Origin: Catellatospora sichuanensis
Lineage (GTDB): Bacteria; Actinomycetota; Actinomycetes; Mycobacteriales; Micromonosporaceae
DNA: 64,000 bases
Direction of reading: 5' to 3'
Assembly (NCBI RefSeq): GCF_007483665.1
Contig: NZ_VIQO01000033.1
Location: 62,001 to 126,000 of the forward strand
The number at the start of each line of letters is the position of its first letter. The stretch's first letter is position 1. Positions 40,740-48,568 of this stretch are shown in pieces. Made by a program: the position numbers and the translations under genes. Under the pieces are notes generated by a model. It saw only the letters and a list, made by a program, of their open reading frames with translations. It was not told the DNA's origin and ran no database searches.

Positions 40740-42815
40740 TCAGTCCAGGGTCAGGCCGGACGGCAGTCCGGTGACGGTCGGCCGGCCCGTGCCGTCGACC
40801 GCCACGGTGACCGGCTTGCCGCCGATACGGAGGCCGCGGGCGGTGACGGCACCCAGGGGCGCGCCCGCCAGCGGTCGGACGCTCACCCGGCCGGCCGGCA
40901 CGTCCGGGCGTACGCCGAGCATCGCGTGCAGCACCGCGACCACCGCGGTCGCCGACCACGCCTGGGGCCGGCAGGCCGCCGGGTACGGCACGGGCCGGCG
41001 TGACGTGCTGCGGGCGTCGCCGGAGTGCAGTTCCGGCAGCCGGTAGTCGAACGCCTCCGCGGCGGCGAGCAGGCCCTCGGCCAGCTGCGCCGCGACCTCG
41101 GCGTGACCGTCGGCGGCCAGGCCGCTGATCGCGATGGCCGTGTCGTGCGCCCATACCGTGCCGCAGTGGTACGACAGCGGGCTGTACCCGTGCTCGTCGG
41201 CGGCCATGGTGCGCAGCCCGAACGCGTCGGCGTTGCCCGGCGCGGCCAGCAGCGCGGCCACGGACGCGGACTCCGCTTCGGACAGGATGCCGGTGCCCAG
41301 CAGATGACCGATGTTGCTGGTCAGTGAGTTGACGGGCCGCTTGTACCGGTCGAGCGCGAGCGCGGGGTGCGCGCCCTGCGGCCCGTCGACCCAGTATGCC
41401 GCACGGAACCGCTCGGCCAGCCGGCCCGCATGGTCGCGCCAACGCTCGGCGCCGGCCAGGCCGTACGCGTCGAGCAGTGCCGCGCCGTGCACGGCCGCCT
41501 GGTAGGCGTAGCCCTGCACCTCGACCAGCGCGATCGGCGCGCCGGCCTGGCGCCCGTCCCGGAAGCGCACGGCGTCGCCGGAGTCCTTCCAGCCCTGGTT
41601 GGCCAGCCCGTGGCCATGGGTGTCGACGTACTCGACGAAGCCGTCGCCGTCGGGGTCGGCGTACTTGTCCAGCCAGCCGAGCGCGGCTTCCAGGTGTGGC
41701 AACAGCTCGGCGACCCGGTCGTCGGGCATGCCCCAGCGCCACGCGTCGTGCAGCAGGCTGATCCACAGCAGGGTCGCGTCGACGGTGCCGTAGTAGACGT
41801 CGGGCAGGTCCAGTTCGCCGACGGCGCCGCTGAAGTGGAACGGGCGGCGGCGCAGCTCGTGCATGATCTTGCCGGGTTCCTCGCAGGTGGCGGGGTCGAG
41901 TGCCCGGCCCTGGCGGCGGGCCAGCGCGCGCAGCGTGCCGGCGGCCAGTCCGGTGCCCAGCGGCAGCATCATCCGGGCCGCCCAGATGCTGTCCCGCCCG
42001 AACAGGGTGAGGAACCACGGCACCCCGGCCGCCAGGAAGGTGTCGTCCGGCTGCGCGGTCTCGGCCAAGCGCAGGGTCTGCAGGTCGTCCAGCGACTGGT
42101 CGAGCAGCCGGGTGAGCCGGTGGTCGGCGGCGGAGACCTGCGGGCGGGCCCAGTCCGCGGCGTGGCGGGGCGTGGCCACGATCGAGCGCGGGTCGCGGAC
42201 CTCGGCGTGCCAGCGGTGGCTGACCTGCTCACGCGGGCCGAGGGCGACCTGCCAGCGCAGGCCCGCGGCGATGCCGTCGATCAGCTCGGCGCCGGGGGCG
42301 GTGACGCGGACCTCGGTCTCGCCGTCGCGCCACCGCAGCGCGCCGTCGTGTTCGCCCGCGGAGTGGTCCAGGCGTCCGCCGCCGGACTTCACCTCCTCGA
42401 TCGGCGCGAAGTCGCAGCCCAGAGCGATGCTGAGAGTGAACATGACGGGGACCGCGGCGGTCGAGGTGACCGTGAGGTGTTCGTCCATACCGGATGGTCC
42501 GGCGGTCCGCAGGCGCTCGACACGCACGGTCGGGTCGGGGCCCGGGTCGCCGAGCCACCGCACGAGAGCGGTGAACCGCGTCGCGCCCGGCCCGTCGGGC
42601 TGGAACGCCACCTGTTCCGGCTCGCGCCCGTCGATCAGCAGGTGCGCCCGGGACAGCACCCGGCTGTCTGCGTAGAACAGGCCTTGCACACCAGCCTCCC
42701 GGATCTGCCCATCGGTGCCACTCAACGCGCTCGCGGGAGCGAAGACGGTGCTGACCAGGTCGTGCAGCAGGGGTTGCAGGGGCCGGGCTTCGGATGGGTT
42801 GGACTGGTTGAGCAA
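40740..42815 (-). CDS. amylo-alpha-1,6-glucosidase family protein (glycogen-debranching type)
   Basis: 691 aa cytoplasmic glycoside hydrolase, TTG start at 42815 with AAGGAG 7 bases upstream. N-terminal beta domain (GVQGLFYADSRVLSRAHLLIDG) typical of the bacterial debranching family; the (alpha/alpha)6 catalytic part includes GVPWFLTLFGRDSIWAARM, YYGTVDATLLWISLLHDAW, GLANQGWKDSGDAV and LSYHCGTVWAHDTAIAISG. The acids in GWKDSGD are the usual catalytic region. Divergent from the LacI gene and repressed by it, as judged from operators over its promoter. Confidence 0.92.
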   Translation of the reverse strand: MLNQSNPSEARPLQPLLHDLVSTVFAPASALSGTDGQIREAGVQGLFYADSRVLSRAHLLIDGREPEQVAFQPDGPGATRFTALVRWLGDPGPDPTVRVERLRTAGPSGMDEHLTVTSTAAVPVMFTLSIALGCDFAPIEEVKSGGGRLDHSAGEHDGALRWRDGETEVRVTAPGAELIDGIAAGLRWQVALGPREQVSHRWHAEVRDPRSIVATPRHAADWARPQVSAADHRLTRLLDQSLDDLQTLRLAETAQPDDTFLAAGVPWFLTLFGRDSIWAARMMLPLGTGLAAGTLRALARRQGRALDPATCEEPGKIMHELRRRPFHFSGAVGELDLPDVYYGTVDATLLWISLLHDAWRWGMPDDRVAELLPHLEAALGWLDKYADPDGDGFVEYVDTHGHGLANQGWKDSGDAVRFRDGRQAGAPIALVEVQGYAYQAAVHGAALLDAYGLAGAERWRDHAGRLAERFRAAYWVDGPQGAHPALALDRYKRPVNSLTSNIGHLLGTGILSEAESASVAALLAAPGNADAFGLRTMAADEHGYSPLSYHCGTVWAHDTAIAISGLAADGHAEVAAQLAEGLLAAAEAFDYRLPELHSGDARSTSRRPVPYPAACRPQAWSATAVVAVLHAMLGVRPDVPAGRVSVRPLAGAPLGAVTARGLRIGGKPVTVAVDGTGRPTVTGLPSGLTLD

Positions 42816-42844
42816 GGGGTAACTCCTTGATGCCGAACCGTCTC

Positions 42845-42873
42845 TTGACAGTCGGTTCGTCGGGATGCAAAGT
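42845..42873 (+). promoter_or_regulatory. predicted promoter of LacI regulator
   Basis: A consensus TTGACA (42845-42850) with a poor -10 (CAAAGT) at 17-base spacing faces the LacI gene; the palindrome at 42891 would lie near its transcript start. Confidence 0.35.
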
Positions 42874-42890
42874 GATCATGCTTCCGGCAG

Positions 42891-42902
42891 TTGAACGTTC
42901 AA
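42891..42902. promoter_or_regulatory. LacI-type operator O1
   Basis: TTGAACGTTCAA is a perfect 12-base palindrome with the central CG of LacI/CcpA-type sites. It abuts the -10 box of the glucosidase promoter. Confidence 0.7.
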
Positions 42903-42932
42903 ATTATGCGGTCTCGTTTTTAGAACGATCAA
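42903..42932 (-). promoter_or_regulatory. promoter of glucosidase gene with overlapping operator O2
   Basis: Minus-strand TTGATC (42927-42932) and CATAAT (42903-42908), 18 bases apart. The -35 box lies within TTGATCGTTCTA (42921-42932), a second copy of the operator with two mismatches, centred 30 bases from O1. Both operators would occlude polymerase. Confidence 0.65.
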
Positions 42933-42952
42933 GAGGGGCAAGGGCGGCGAGA

Positions 42953-43981
42953 ATGGCTGACAGGGTGACAATCACCACAGTTGCTCGTCATGCCCAGGTT
43001 TCCGTACAGACCGTATCCAATGTGCTCAATTCACCGCATCTGGTCCGGCCCGAGACCCGGCAGCGGGTGCAGGACGCCATCGACGCCCTGGGCTACCGCG
43101 CCAACCAGGCCGCCCGCCAGATGCGCACCGGCCGCTCCCGGCTGATCGCGGCCCGCATCGAGCCCGCACAGGACGGCATCAACGGTTCGATCCTGGACCG
43201 CTTCCTGCACGGACTCGCCGAGGCCGCCGCCCCCGCCCGCTACCGCGTGCTGCTCTACACCGCAGCCGACGACGCCGCGGAGATCGCCACCTACGAGGAC
43301 ATGCTCAGCGCGTACGACATCGACGCGTTCGTGCTCACCAGCACGCACCATGCCGACACCCGCACCACCTGGCTCGCCGAACGCGGCGTGCCGTTCGTGA
43401 CGTTCGGCCGACCATGGGACGCCCCGGGCAGCCATCCGTGGGTCGACGTGGACGGCGCCGCCGGCACCGCCGAGGCCACCCGGCACCTGCTGCGCGCCGG
43501 GCACCGCCGGATCGGCTTCATCGGCTGGCCACCCGGTTCCGGCGTCGGCGACGACCGCCGCTCCGGCTGGGCCGCCGCGCTGGCCGAGGCCGGCATCGAC
43601 TGCCACGGCCTCGACGCCGTCACCGCCGACGGGGTGGCCGAGGGCGTGGCCGCAGCACGCGACCTGCTCACCCGTGCCGAGCCGGTCACCGCGATCGTGT
43701 GCTGCAGCGACTCGCTCGCCCTGGGCGCCCTGCACGCCACCGGCGGCGCCGAACCGGCCGTGCCGGGCCCGCCCGCGCCCGGCCGGATCGCCGTCATCGG
43801 CTTCGACGACACCCCCGTCGCGCAGGCCGTCGGGCTCACCAGCATCGCGCAACCGCTCGGCGAAGCGGCCACGCACTGCCTGCGGCTGCTGGCCACACAG
43901 CTCGACGCGCCCGGCAGCCGCCCACCGGGAGACGGGCAGATCCTGCTCACCCCGGCCCTGGTGCCCCGCCGCACCGCCTGA
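42953..43981 (+). CDS. LacI family transcriptional regulator
   Basis: 342 aa. HTH and hinge at the N-terminus: TITTVARHAQVSVQTVSNVLNSPHLVRPETRQRVQDAIDALGYRANQAARQMRTGRSRLI, read here as two consecutive parts. Periplasmic-binding-like effector domain follows (FVTFGRP, WVDVDGAAGTAEATRHLLRAGHRRIGFIG, IVCCSDSLALGALHA, IAVIGFDDTPVAQAVGLTSI). The start at 42953 follows GGCGGCGAGA. It controls the divergent glucosidase gene and probably the ABC genes downstream; the inducer is likely an oligosaccharide. Confidence 0.95.
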   Translation: MADRVTITTVARHAQVSVQTVSNVLNSPHLVRPETRQRVQDAIDALGYRANQAARQMRTGRSRLIAARIEPAQDGINGSILDRFLHGLAEAAAPARYRVLLYTAADDAAEIATYEDMLSAYDIDAFVLTSTHHADTRTTWLAERGVPFVTFGRPWDAPGSHPWVDVDGAAGTAEATRHLLRAGHRRIGFIGWPPGSGVGDDRRSGWAAALAEAGIDCHGLDAVTADGVAEGVAAARDLLTRAEPVTAIVCCSDSLALGALHATGGAEPAVPGPPAPGRIAVIGFDDTPVAQAVGLTSIAQPLGEAATHCLRLLATQLDAPGSRPPGDGQILLTPALVPRRTA

Positions 43982-44035
43982 CCACACCCCGCACCCTGTC
44001 CCGTCCCCACCCCGATGAACAGGAGACAAAAGAAA

Positions 44036-45280
44036 ATGTTCCACGGCAGACTCCGCAAGACCGCCATCGCGGTCGCGGCGGCCGGTGCGCTGGCGGTCAC
44101 CTCCGCCTGCGGCAGCGGCTTCGACGACGGCGCCACCCCCCAGCAGAGCAGCGGCCCGGCTGCCCTGCAGGTGCTCATCGGATCCTCCGGCGACGCCGAG
44201 ACCAAGGCCGTCAACGACGCCGCCGCCAAGTGGGCCACCGCCACCGGCAACACGGCGACCGTCACCCCCGCCCAGGACCTGAGCCAGCAGCTCGGCCAGG
44301 CCTTCGCCGGCGACTCCCCGCCCGACGTGTTCTACGTCGACGCCTCCCGCTTCGCCGACTACGCCAGCGTCGGCGCGCTGGAGCCGTACGGCGACAAGCT
44401 CGCCAACAAGGGCGACTTCTACGACAGCCTCAAGCAGACCTTCACCTACGACGGCAAGTTCTACTGCGCGCCGAAAGACTTCTCGACGCTCGCCCTGCAG
44501 GTCAACACCGACCTGTGGACCAAGGCCGGGCTGACCGACGCGGACCTGCCCACCACCTGGGAGCAGCTGCAGGCCACCGCCGAGAAGATCAAGGCCAAGG
44601 GCCTCACCCCGCTGGTCGTCGGCGACACCCGCGACCGGATCGGCGCCTTCCTGGTGCAGGCCGGCGGCTGGCTGATCAGCACCGACGGCAAGCAGGCCAC
44701 CGCGGACAGCCCGGAGAACCTGCAGGCGCTGACGTACTTCCAGGGCCTGCAGAAGAAGGGCCTGGCCGTCTTCCCCAAGCAGGTCGACGCGGGCTGGGGC
44801 GGCGAGGCCTTCGGCAAGGGCAAGGCCGTCATGACGATCGAGGGCAACTGGATCAAGGGCGCCATGTCCAACGACTTCCCGAACGTCAAGTACACGGTGC
44901 ACGAACTGCCCGCCGGCCCGAAGGGCAAGGGCACCCTGTCGTTCACCAACTGCTGGGGCATCTCCGCCAAGAGCAAGTTCAAGGACCAGGCGATCAAGTT
45001 CGTCGAGGCCATGACCAGCGTCGACCAGCAGCTCGCGTACGCCAAGGCGTTCGGCGTCATGCCGTCGCTGAAGACCGCGAAAGACGGCTACTCCCAGCAG
45101 TTCCCGGCCGACGGACCGTTCGTGACCGGCGCCGACTACGCCCACGGCCCGGTGAACGCCCCGAAGATGGACAGCGTCCTGTCCGACTTCGACACCCAGC
45201 TGCAGAAGCTCGCCACCGGTGACCCGAAGGCGGTCCTGGAGCGGGTGCAGAAGAACATCGCCGCCGCGCTCGGCAGCTGA
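44036..45280 (+). CDS. ABC transporter sugar-binding lipoprotein
   Basis: 414 aa from ATG 44036 (MFHGRLRKT). Lipoprotein signal: hydrophobic core AIAVAAAGALA and lipobox VTSAC, Cys about 26. Family 1 solute-binding fold (ALQVLIGSSGDAETKAVNDAAAKWATATG, AFAGDSPPDVFYVDASRFADYA, ALQVNTDLWTKAGLTDADLPTTWEQL, GKAVMTIEGNWIKGAM). AACAGGAGAC provides the ribosome site. First structural gene of the importer, 54 bases after the LacI gene. Ligand probably an alpha-gluco-oligosaccharide. Confidence 0.93.
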   Translation: MFHGRLRKTAIAVAAAGALAVTSACGSGFDDGATPQQSSGPAALQVLIGSSGDAETKAVNDAAAKWATATGNTATVTPAQDLSQQLGQAFAGDSPPDVFYVDASRFADYASVGALEPYGDKLANKGDFYDSLKQTFTYDGKFYCAPKDFSTLALQVNTDLWTKAGLTDADLPTTWEQLQATAEKIKAKGLTPLVVGDTRDRIGAFLVQAGGWLISTDGKQATADSPENLQALTYFQGLQKKGLAVFPKQVDAGWGGEAFGKGKAVMTIEGNWIKGAMSNDFPNVKYTVHELPAGPKGKGTLSFTNCWGISAKSKFKDQAIKFVEAMTSVDQQLAYAKAFGVMPSLKTAKDGYSQQFPADGPFVTGADYAHGPVNAPKMDSVLSDFDTQLQKLATGDPKAVLERVQKNIAAALGS

Positions 45281-45294
45281 TCCCGACCGGTGCA

Positions 45295-45326
45295 GGGTGC
45301 GCGGCCGCGACCGCGGCCGCGCACCC
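45295..45326 (+). terminator. intercistronic hairpin after binding-protein gene
   Basis: GGGTGCGCGGCCGC (45295-45308), loop GACC, then the exact 14-base complement (45313-45326), 25 bases before the first permease. No T tail. Such hairpins stabilise the binding-protein mRNA or attenuate read-through, so the lipoprotein is made in excess. Confidence 0.7.
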
Positions 45327-45351
45327 CGACTTCGCAGAAGGCAGGTGACTC

Positions 45352-46440
45352 GTGTCCGGCAGCAGGCGCCGCGGCGGCATCCGCGGCAACGAGGCGGTGG
45401 CGGGCTGGCTGTTCGTCGCCCCGGTGGTGGTGATCCTCGGCCTGTTCCTCCTGCTGCCCATCCTGATGGCGCTGTGGGTCAGCCTCAGCGGCTGGAACGG
45501 CCAGGGCAGCCCCTTCCGCGCCGACGTGCCGTTCGTGGGCGCGGACAACTACACCCGCCTGTTCACCCAGGACGGGCTGGCCCGCGAGAACTTCATGACC
45601 AGCATCCGCAACAACGCGTACTACGTGCTGCTGGTCGTGCCCGCACAGACGGTCCTGGCGCTGGGCCTGGCGCTGGTCGTCAACCGGCGGGTGCTGCGCG
45701 GCAGGTCGTTCTTCCGCACCGCGTTCTACTTCCCGTCGGTGACCAGCTCCGTGGCGATCAGCGTCATGTTCCTGTTCCTGTTCGCCAACACCGGCGCGGT
45801 CAACTCGCTGCTGAGCGTGTTCGGCCTCGACGGCCCGCAGTGGTTCGCCGACCCGCGCGGGCTGCTGCACCTGAGCCTGTCCGGACTCGGCCTGGTGGAC
45901 CTCGCCCACCCGCCCGCGGCGTTGACCGACGGCGGGCTGCTGGGCCTGTCCTGGTGGGAGTGGCTTTCCGGGCCGAGCGTGGCCATGAGCACCATCATCA
46001 TCCTCGTGGTCTGGACGACCAGCGGCACCTTCATGCTGATGTTCCTCGCCGCGCTGCAGGACGTGCCGGTGCAGCTGGAGGAGGCCAGCCTGATCGACGG
46101 GGCCGGACCCTGGCAGCGGCTGCGCTATGTGACCCTGCCGCTGCTCAAGCCGACGATGTTCCTCGTCATCACGCTCGGCCTCATCAGTACCTGGCAGGTG
46201 TTCGACCAGATCTACGTGATGAGCCAGGGCAACCCGGCCAAGACCACGCTGACCCCCGCCTACCTGTCCTACCGCACCGCGTTCAAGGACTTCGAGTACG
46301 GCAGCGGCGCGGCGATCTCGTTCGTGCTGTTCCTGCTCATCGTGGTGCTGACGCTGGTGCAGCGCTGGGTCATGCGTGACCGCGACCGCGTGCCGCGCAC
46401 CCGCGCGCGCCTGCTCCCGACCCGTACGCGGAGGTCCTGA
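45352..46440 (+). CDS. ABC sugar permease, MalF type
   Basis: 362 aa with six membrane helices; GTG start at 45352 after AGAAGGCAGG. EAA loop: EEASLIDGAGPWQRLRYVTLPLLKPTM near residues 240-265, contacting the ATPase. A large extracytoplasmic insert (about 130-215) is longer than usual. Cotranscribed with the second permease (2-base gap). Confidence 0.93.
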   Translation: MSGSRRRGGIRGNEAVAGWLFVAPVVVILGLFLLLPILMALWVSLSGWNGQGSPFRADVPFVGADNYTRLFTQDGLARENFMTSIRNNAYYVLLVVPAQTVLALGLALVVNRRVLRGRSFFRTAFYFPSVTSSVAISVMFLFLFANTGAVNSLLSVFGLDGPQWFADPRGLLHLSLSGLGLVDLAHPPAALTDGGLLGLSWWEWLSGPSVAMSTIIILVVWTTSGTFMLMFLAALQDVPVQLEEASLIDGAGPWQRLRYVTLPLLKPTMFLVITLGLISTWQVFDQIYVMSQGNPAKTTLTPAYLSYRTAFKDFEYGSGAAISFVLFLLIVVLTLVQRWVMRDRDRVPRTRARLLPTRTRRS

Positions 46441-46442
46441 TC

Positions 46443-47321
46443 ATGTCCGTGGCGGCCGACCGACCGCGCTCCCCCGCCCGCCGCGACGGCGGCCGCACCC
46501 TGGCGAGCCACTTCGTCGGGTACGCGGTGCTGATCTTCTTCGCGCTGGTGTTCCTCTACCCGTTCGTGATCCAGCTGGCCAACGCGTTCAAGTCCGAGCC
46601 GGACGCGGCGGCCAACCCGCTGGCGCCGCTGCCGGACCCGGTGACCACCGCCGCGTTCACGCGGATCTTCGAGGGCACCGGCTTCCCCCGGTGGGTGGGC
46701 AACTCGCTCGTCGTCACCACCGTCGTCACCGCCGGCCGGGTGTTCCTGGACTCGCTCGCCGGGTATGCCCTGGCCCGGCTGCATTTCCGCGGCCGCGCGG
46801 CGGTCACCGGCGCGGTCGTCGCGGTCATGGCGGTGCCCGGCGTCGTGCTGCTGATCCCGAAGTTCCTGGTGCTCAACCAGCTCGGCATCTACAACAGCTA
46901 CACCGCGCTGATCCTGCCCGTCATCGTGGACGCGGCCGGCGTGTTCATCATGCGGCAGTTCTTCGTCTCCGTGCCGGTCAGCGTCGAGGAGGCGGCCCGC
47001 ATCGACGGGGCGGGCGTGTTCCGCACGTTCTGGTCGGTGGTGCTGCCGATGGCGCGCCCCGCGCTGATCACGCTGACCATCCTGTCGTTCCAGGGCTCGT
47101 GGAACGAGTTCCCGCACACCCTGGTCGCGGTGCAGAGCCCCGAGCTGTTCACGTTGCCGCGCGGCGTCGCCGACCTGGTGAGCGGGTCGCTGGGCGCGGG
47201 CAGCCAGTACCCGCTCAAGCTCGGCGCCGCCCTGCTGGCGACCATCCCGGTCGCCGTCATCTTCCTGGTGTTCCAGCGCCACTTCGTCCGCGGCGCCGCC
47301 GAGGGCGCCAGCAAGGAGTAG
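46443..47321 (+). CDS. ABC sugar permease, MalG type
   Basis: 292 aa, six helices, ribosome site GGAGG 7-9 bases upstream. EAA loop VEEAARIDGAGVFRTFWSVVLPMARPAL near residue 180, and the C-terminal FVRGAAEGASKE typical of MalG/LacG proteins. No ATP-binding gene follows; in actinobacteria a shared MsiK-type ATPase encoded elsewhere energises such importers (established for streptomycetes, inferred here). Confidence 0.94.
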   Translation: MSVAADRPRSPARRDGGRTLASHFVGYAVLIFFALVFLYPFVIQLANAFKSEPDAAANPLAPLPDPVTTAAFTRIFEGTGFPRWVGNSLVVTTVVTAGRVFLDSLAGYALARLHFRGRAAVTGAVVAVMAVPGVVLLIPKFLVLNQLGIYNSYTALILPVIVDAAGVFIMRQFFVSVPVSVEEAARIDGAGVFRTFWSVVLPMARPALITLTILSFQGSWNEFPHTLVAVQSPELFTLPRGVADLVSGSLGAGSQYPLKLGAALLATIPVAVIFLVFQRHFVRGAAEGASKE

Positions 47322-47324
47322 ACC

Positions 47325-47367
47325 CCGGCGGCGGCGGGAACCGCACCCCTTCTTCCCCCGCCGCCGG
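47325..47367 (+). terminator. terminator of sugar importer operon
   Basis: CCGGCGGCGGCGGGAA (47325-47340) pairs with TTCCCCCGCCGCCGG (47353-47367) with one bulge around a 12-base loop, right after the MalG stop. Confidence 0.7.
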
Positions 47368-47430
47368 CCTTCGCCACCCCGGTAGGCGGAACGTGTACCA
47401 GCCGGCTGTCCCGAAGCCGACAATGTACCC

Positions 47431-47670
47431 ATGACGGACGAGCATGCGATGCAGCGTGAACTGGAGCAGGTCGACGTGATGATCGCCGAGTTGCGCAGCC
47501 AGGCCGAGCAGATCCGGAAGGAGGTCGGCAACCGTGAGGACGGGCCCGGCGACCCCGGCGACACCACGCTGCTGATCAGTAGCGCGGAGGAGCAGGAGGC
47601 GCTGGTCGCGGTGCTGGAGGACCGCCGCGGCAAACTCCGCGAACGACTCGGCCTGGGTGCGCAGGGTTAG
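47431..47670 (+). CDS. small coiled-coil protein
   Basis: 79 aa, almost entirely charged helix with two heptad-like blocks (MQRELEQVDVMIAELRSQAEQIRKEV and EEQEALVAVLEDRRGKLRERLG) joined by a Gly/Asp/Pro loop, so it probably folds as a helical hairpin. No family recognised. GACAAT 7 bases before the ATG suggests a leaderless or near-leaderless transcript. Confidence 0.6.
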   Translation: MTDEHAMQRELEQVDVMIAELRSQAEQIRKEVGNREDGPGDPGDTTLLISSAEEQEALVAVLEDRRGKLRERLGLGAQG

Positions 47671-47713
47671 CTTCCCCGCGGCGACACCTCGCCCCGAACG
47701 ACCGCAGGGGCGC

Positions 47714-48346
47714 TCAGGCCACGTTGACCGGGCGGAACTGCACGCTCACCCGTGGCCCCACGTGGCGGGCCGTCTTCGGGATGCAGTGCTCCCAGGTCCG
47801 CTGGCAGGAGCCGCCCATCACGACCAGGTCGCCGTGGCCGAGCGGGAAGCGGATGCTCTGCTCACCGCCGCCGCGCGGGCGCAGCAGCAGCGGCCGGGGC
47901 TCGCCGAAGGACACGATGGCGACCATGGTGTCGGTGTGCGAACCGCGGCCGATGGTGTCGCCGTGCCAGGCCACGCTGTCGCGGCCGTCGCGGTAGAGGC
48001 ACATGCCCGCGGACACGAACGGCTCGCCCAGTTCGGGGGCGTAATACTCGGTGAGCGCGGCGCGGGCCTGGGTGAGCACCGGGTGCGGCAGCGTCTCGTC
48101 GGGGCCGTACCAGCGCAGCAGCCGGGGCACGTCGACCTCGCGCTCGTACATCTCCCGCCGCTCGGCCCGCCAGTCGACCTGCTCCAGCAGCGCCTCGAGC
48201 ACGTCTTCGGAGCCGTGCACCCAGCCGGTCAGGTGGTCGACCCAGGCCCCGCGGGTGAGCGGATGCCGGTTCACCGCCCCGGCCAGCGGGCCCAGGGTCG
48301 CCCGCTCATCAAGATCAAAGATTGACGGTTGGTGTACGTGCGCCAT
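47714..48346 (-). CDS. alkB: 2-oxoglutarate/Fe(II)-dependent dioxygenase AlkB
   Basis: 210 aa from ATG 48346 (MAHVHQPS). Repairs 1-methyladenine and 3-methylcytosine by oxidative demethylation. Metal and cofactor residues: WHGDTIGRG (HxD), then HCIPKTARHVGPRVSVQFRP with the distal His and the two Arg that bind 2-oxoglutarate; LLLRPRGGG and LGHGDLVVMGGSCQRTWEH are AlkB-specific. The 84 extra upstream codons in frame have no homology and cross the promoter of the kinase gene. Confidence 0.93.
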   Translation of the reverse strand: MAHVHQPSIFDLDERATLGPLAGAVNRHPLTRGAWVDHLTGWVHGSEDVLEALLEQVDWRAERREMYEREVDVPRLLRWYGPDETLPHPVLTQARAALTEYYAPELGEPFVSAGMCLYRDGRDSVAWHGDTIGRGSHTDTMVAIVSFGEPRPLLLRPRGGGEQSIRFPLGHGDLVVMGGSCQRTWEHCIPKTARHVGPRVSVQFRPVNVA

Positions 48347-48568
48347 GACCAGGGATTCTATACCCGCTTCGAACACGGGTACCAATCCACGGGATTCGCT
48401 ACCCTGACTGGGTGGCCGACCGGACGGCAGGGCATGATGACTGCCGAAGCGCTCCCAGAGGGCATATCCAATCACGACTGTTGTATGTGGTGTCGAACCG
48501 CCTGTCGGGGATGGACGAGGATAGTATGCCGCCCGGGAGCGCAACTGAAAGTCGACTGAGGGTGTCGT

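Noticed and set aside
43031-45145. 704-residue minus-strand frame across LacI and binding-protein genes
   Set aside because: Complementary-strand shadow of GC-rich coding DNA; low-complexity Gly/Ala/Val/Asp text without motifs, against two well-supported plus-strand genes.
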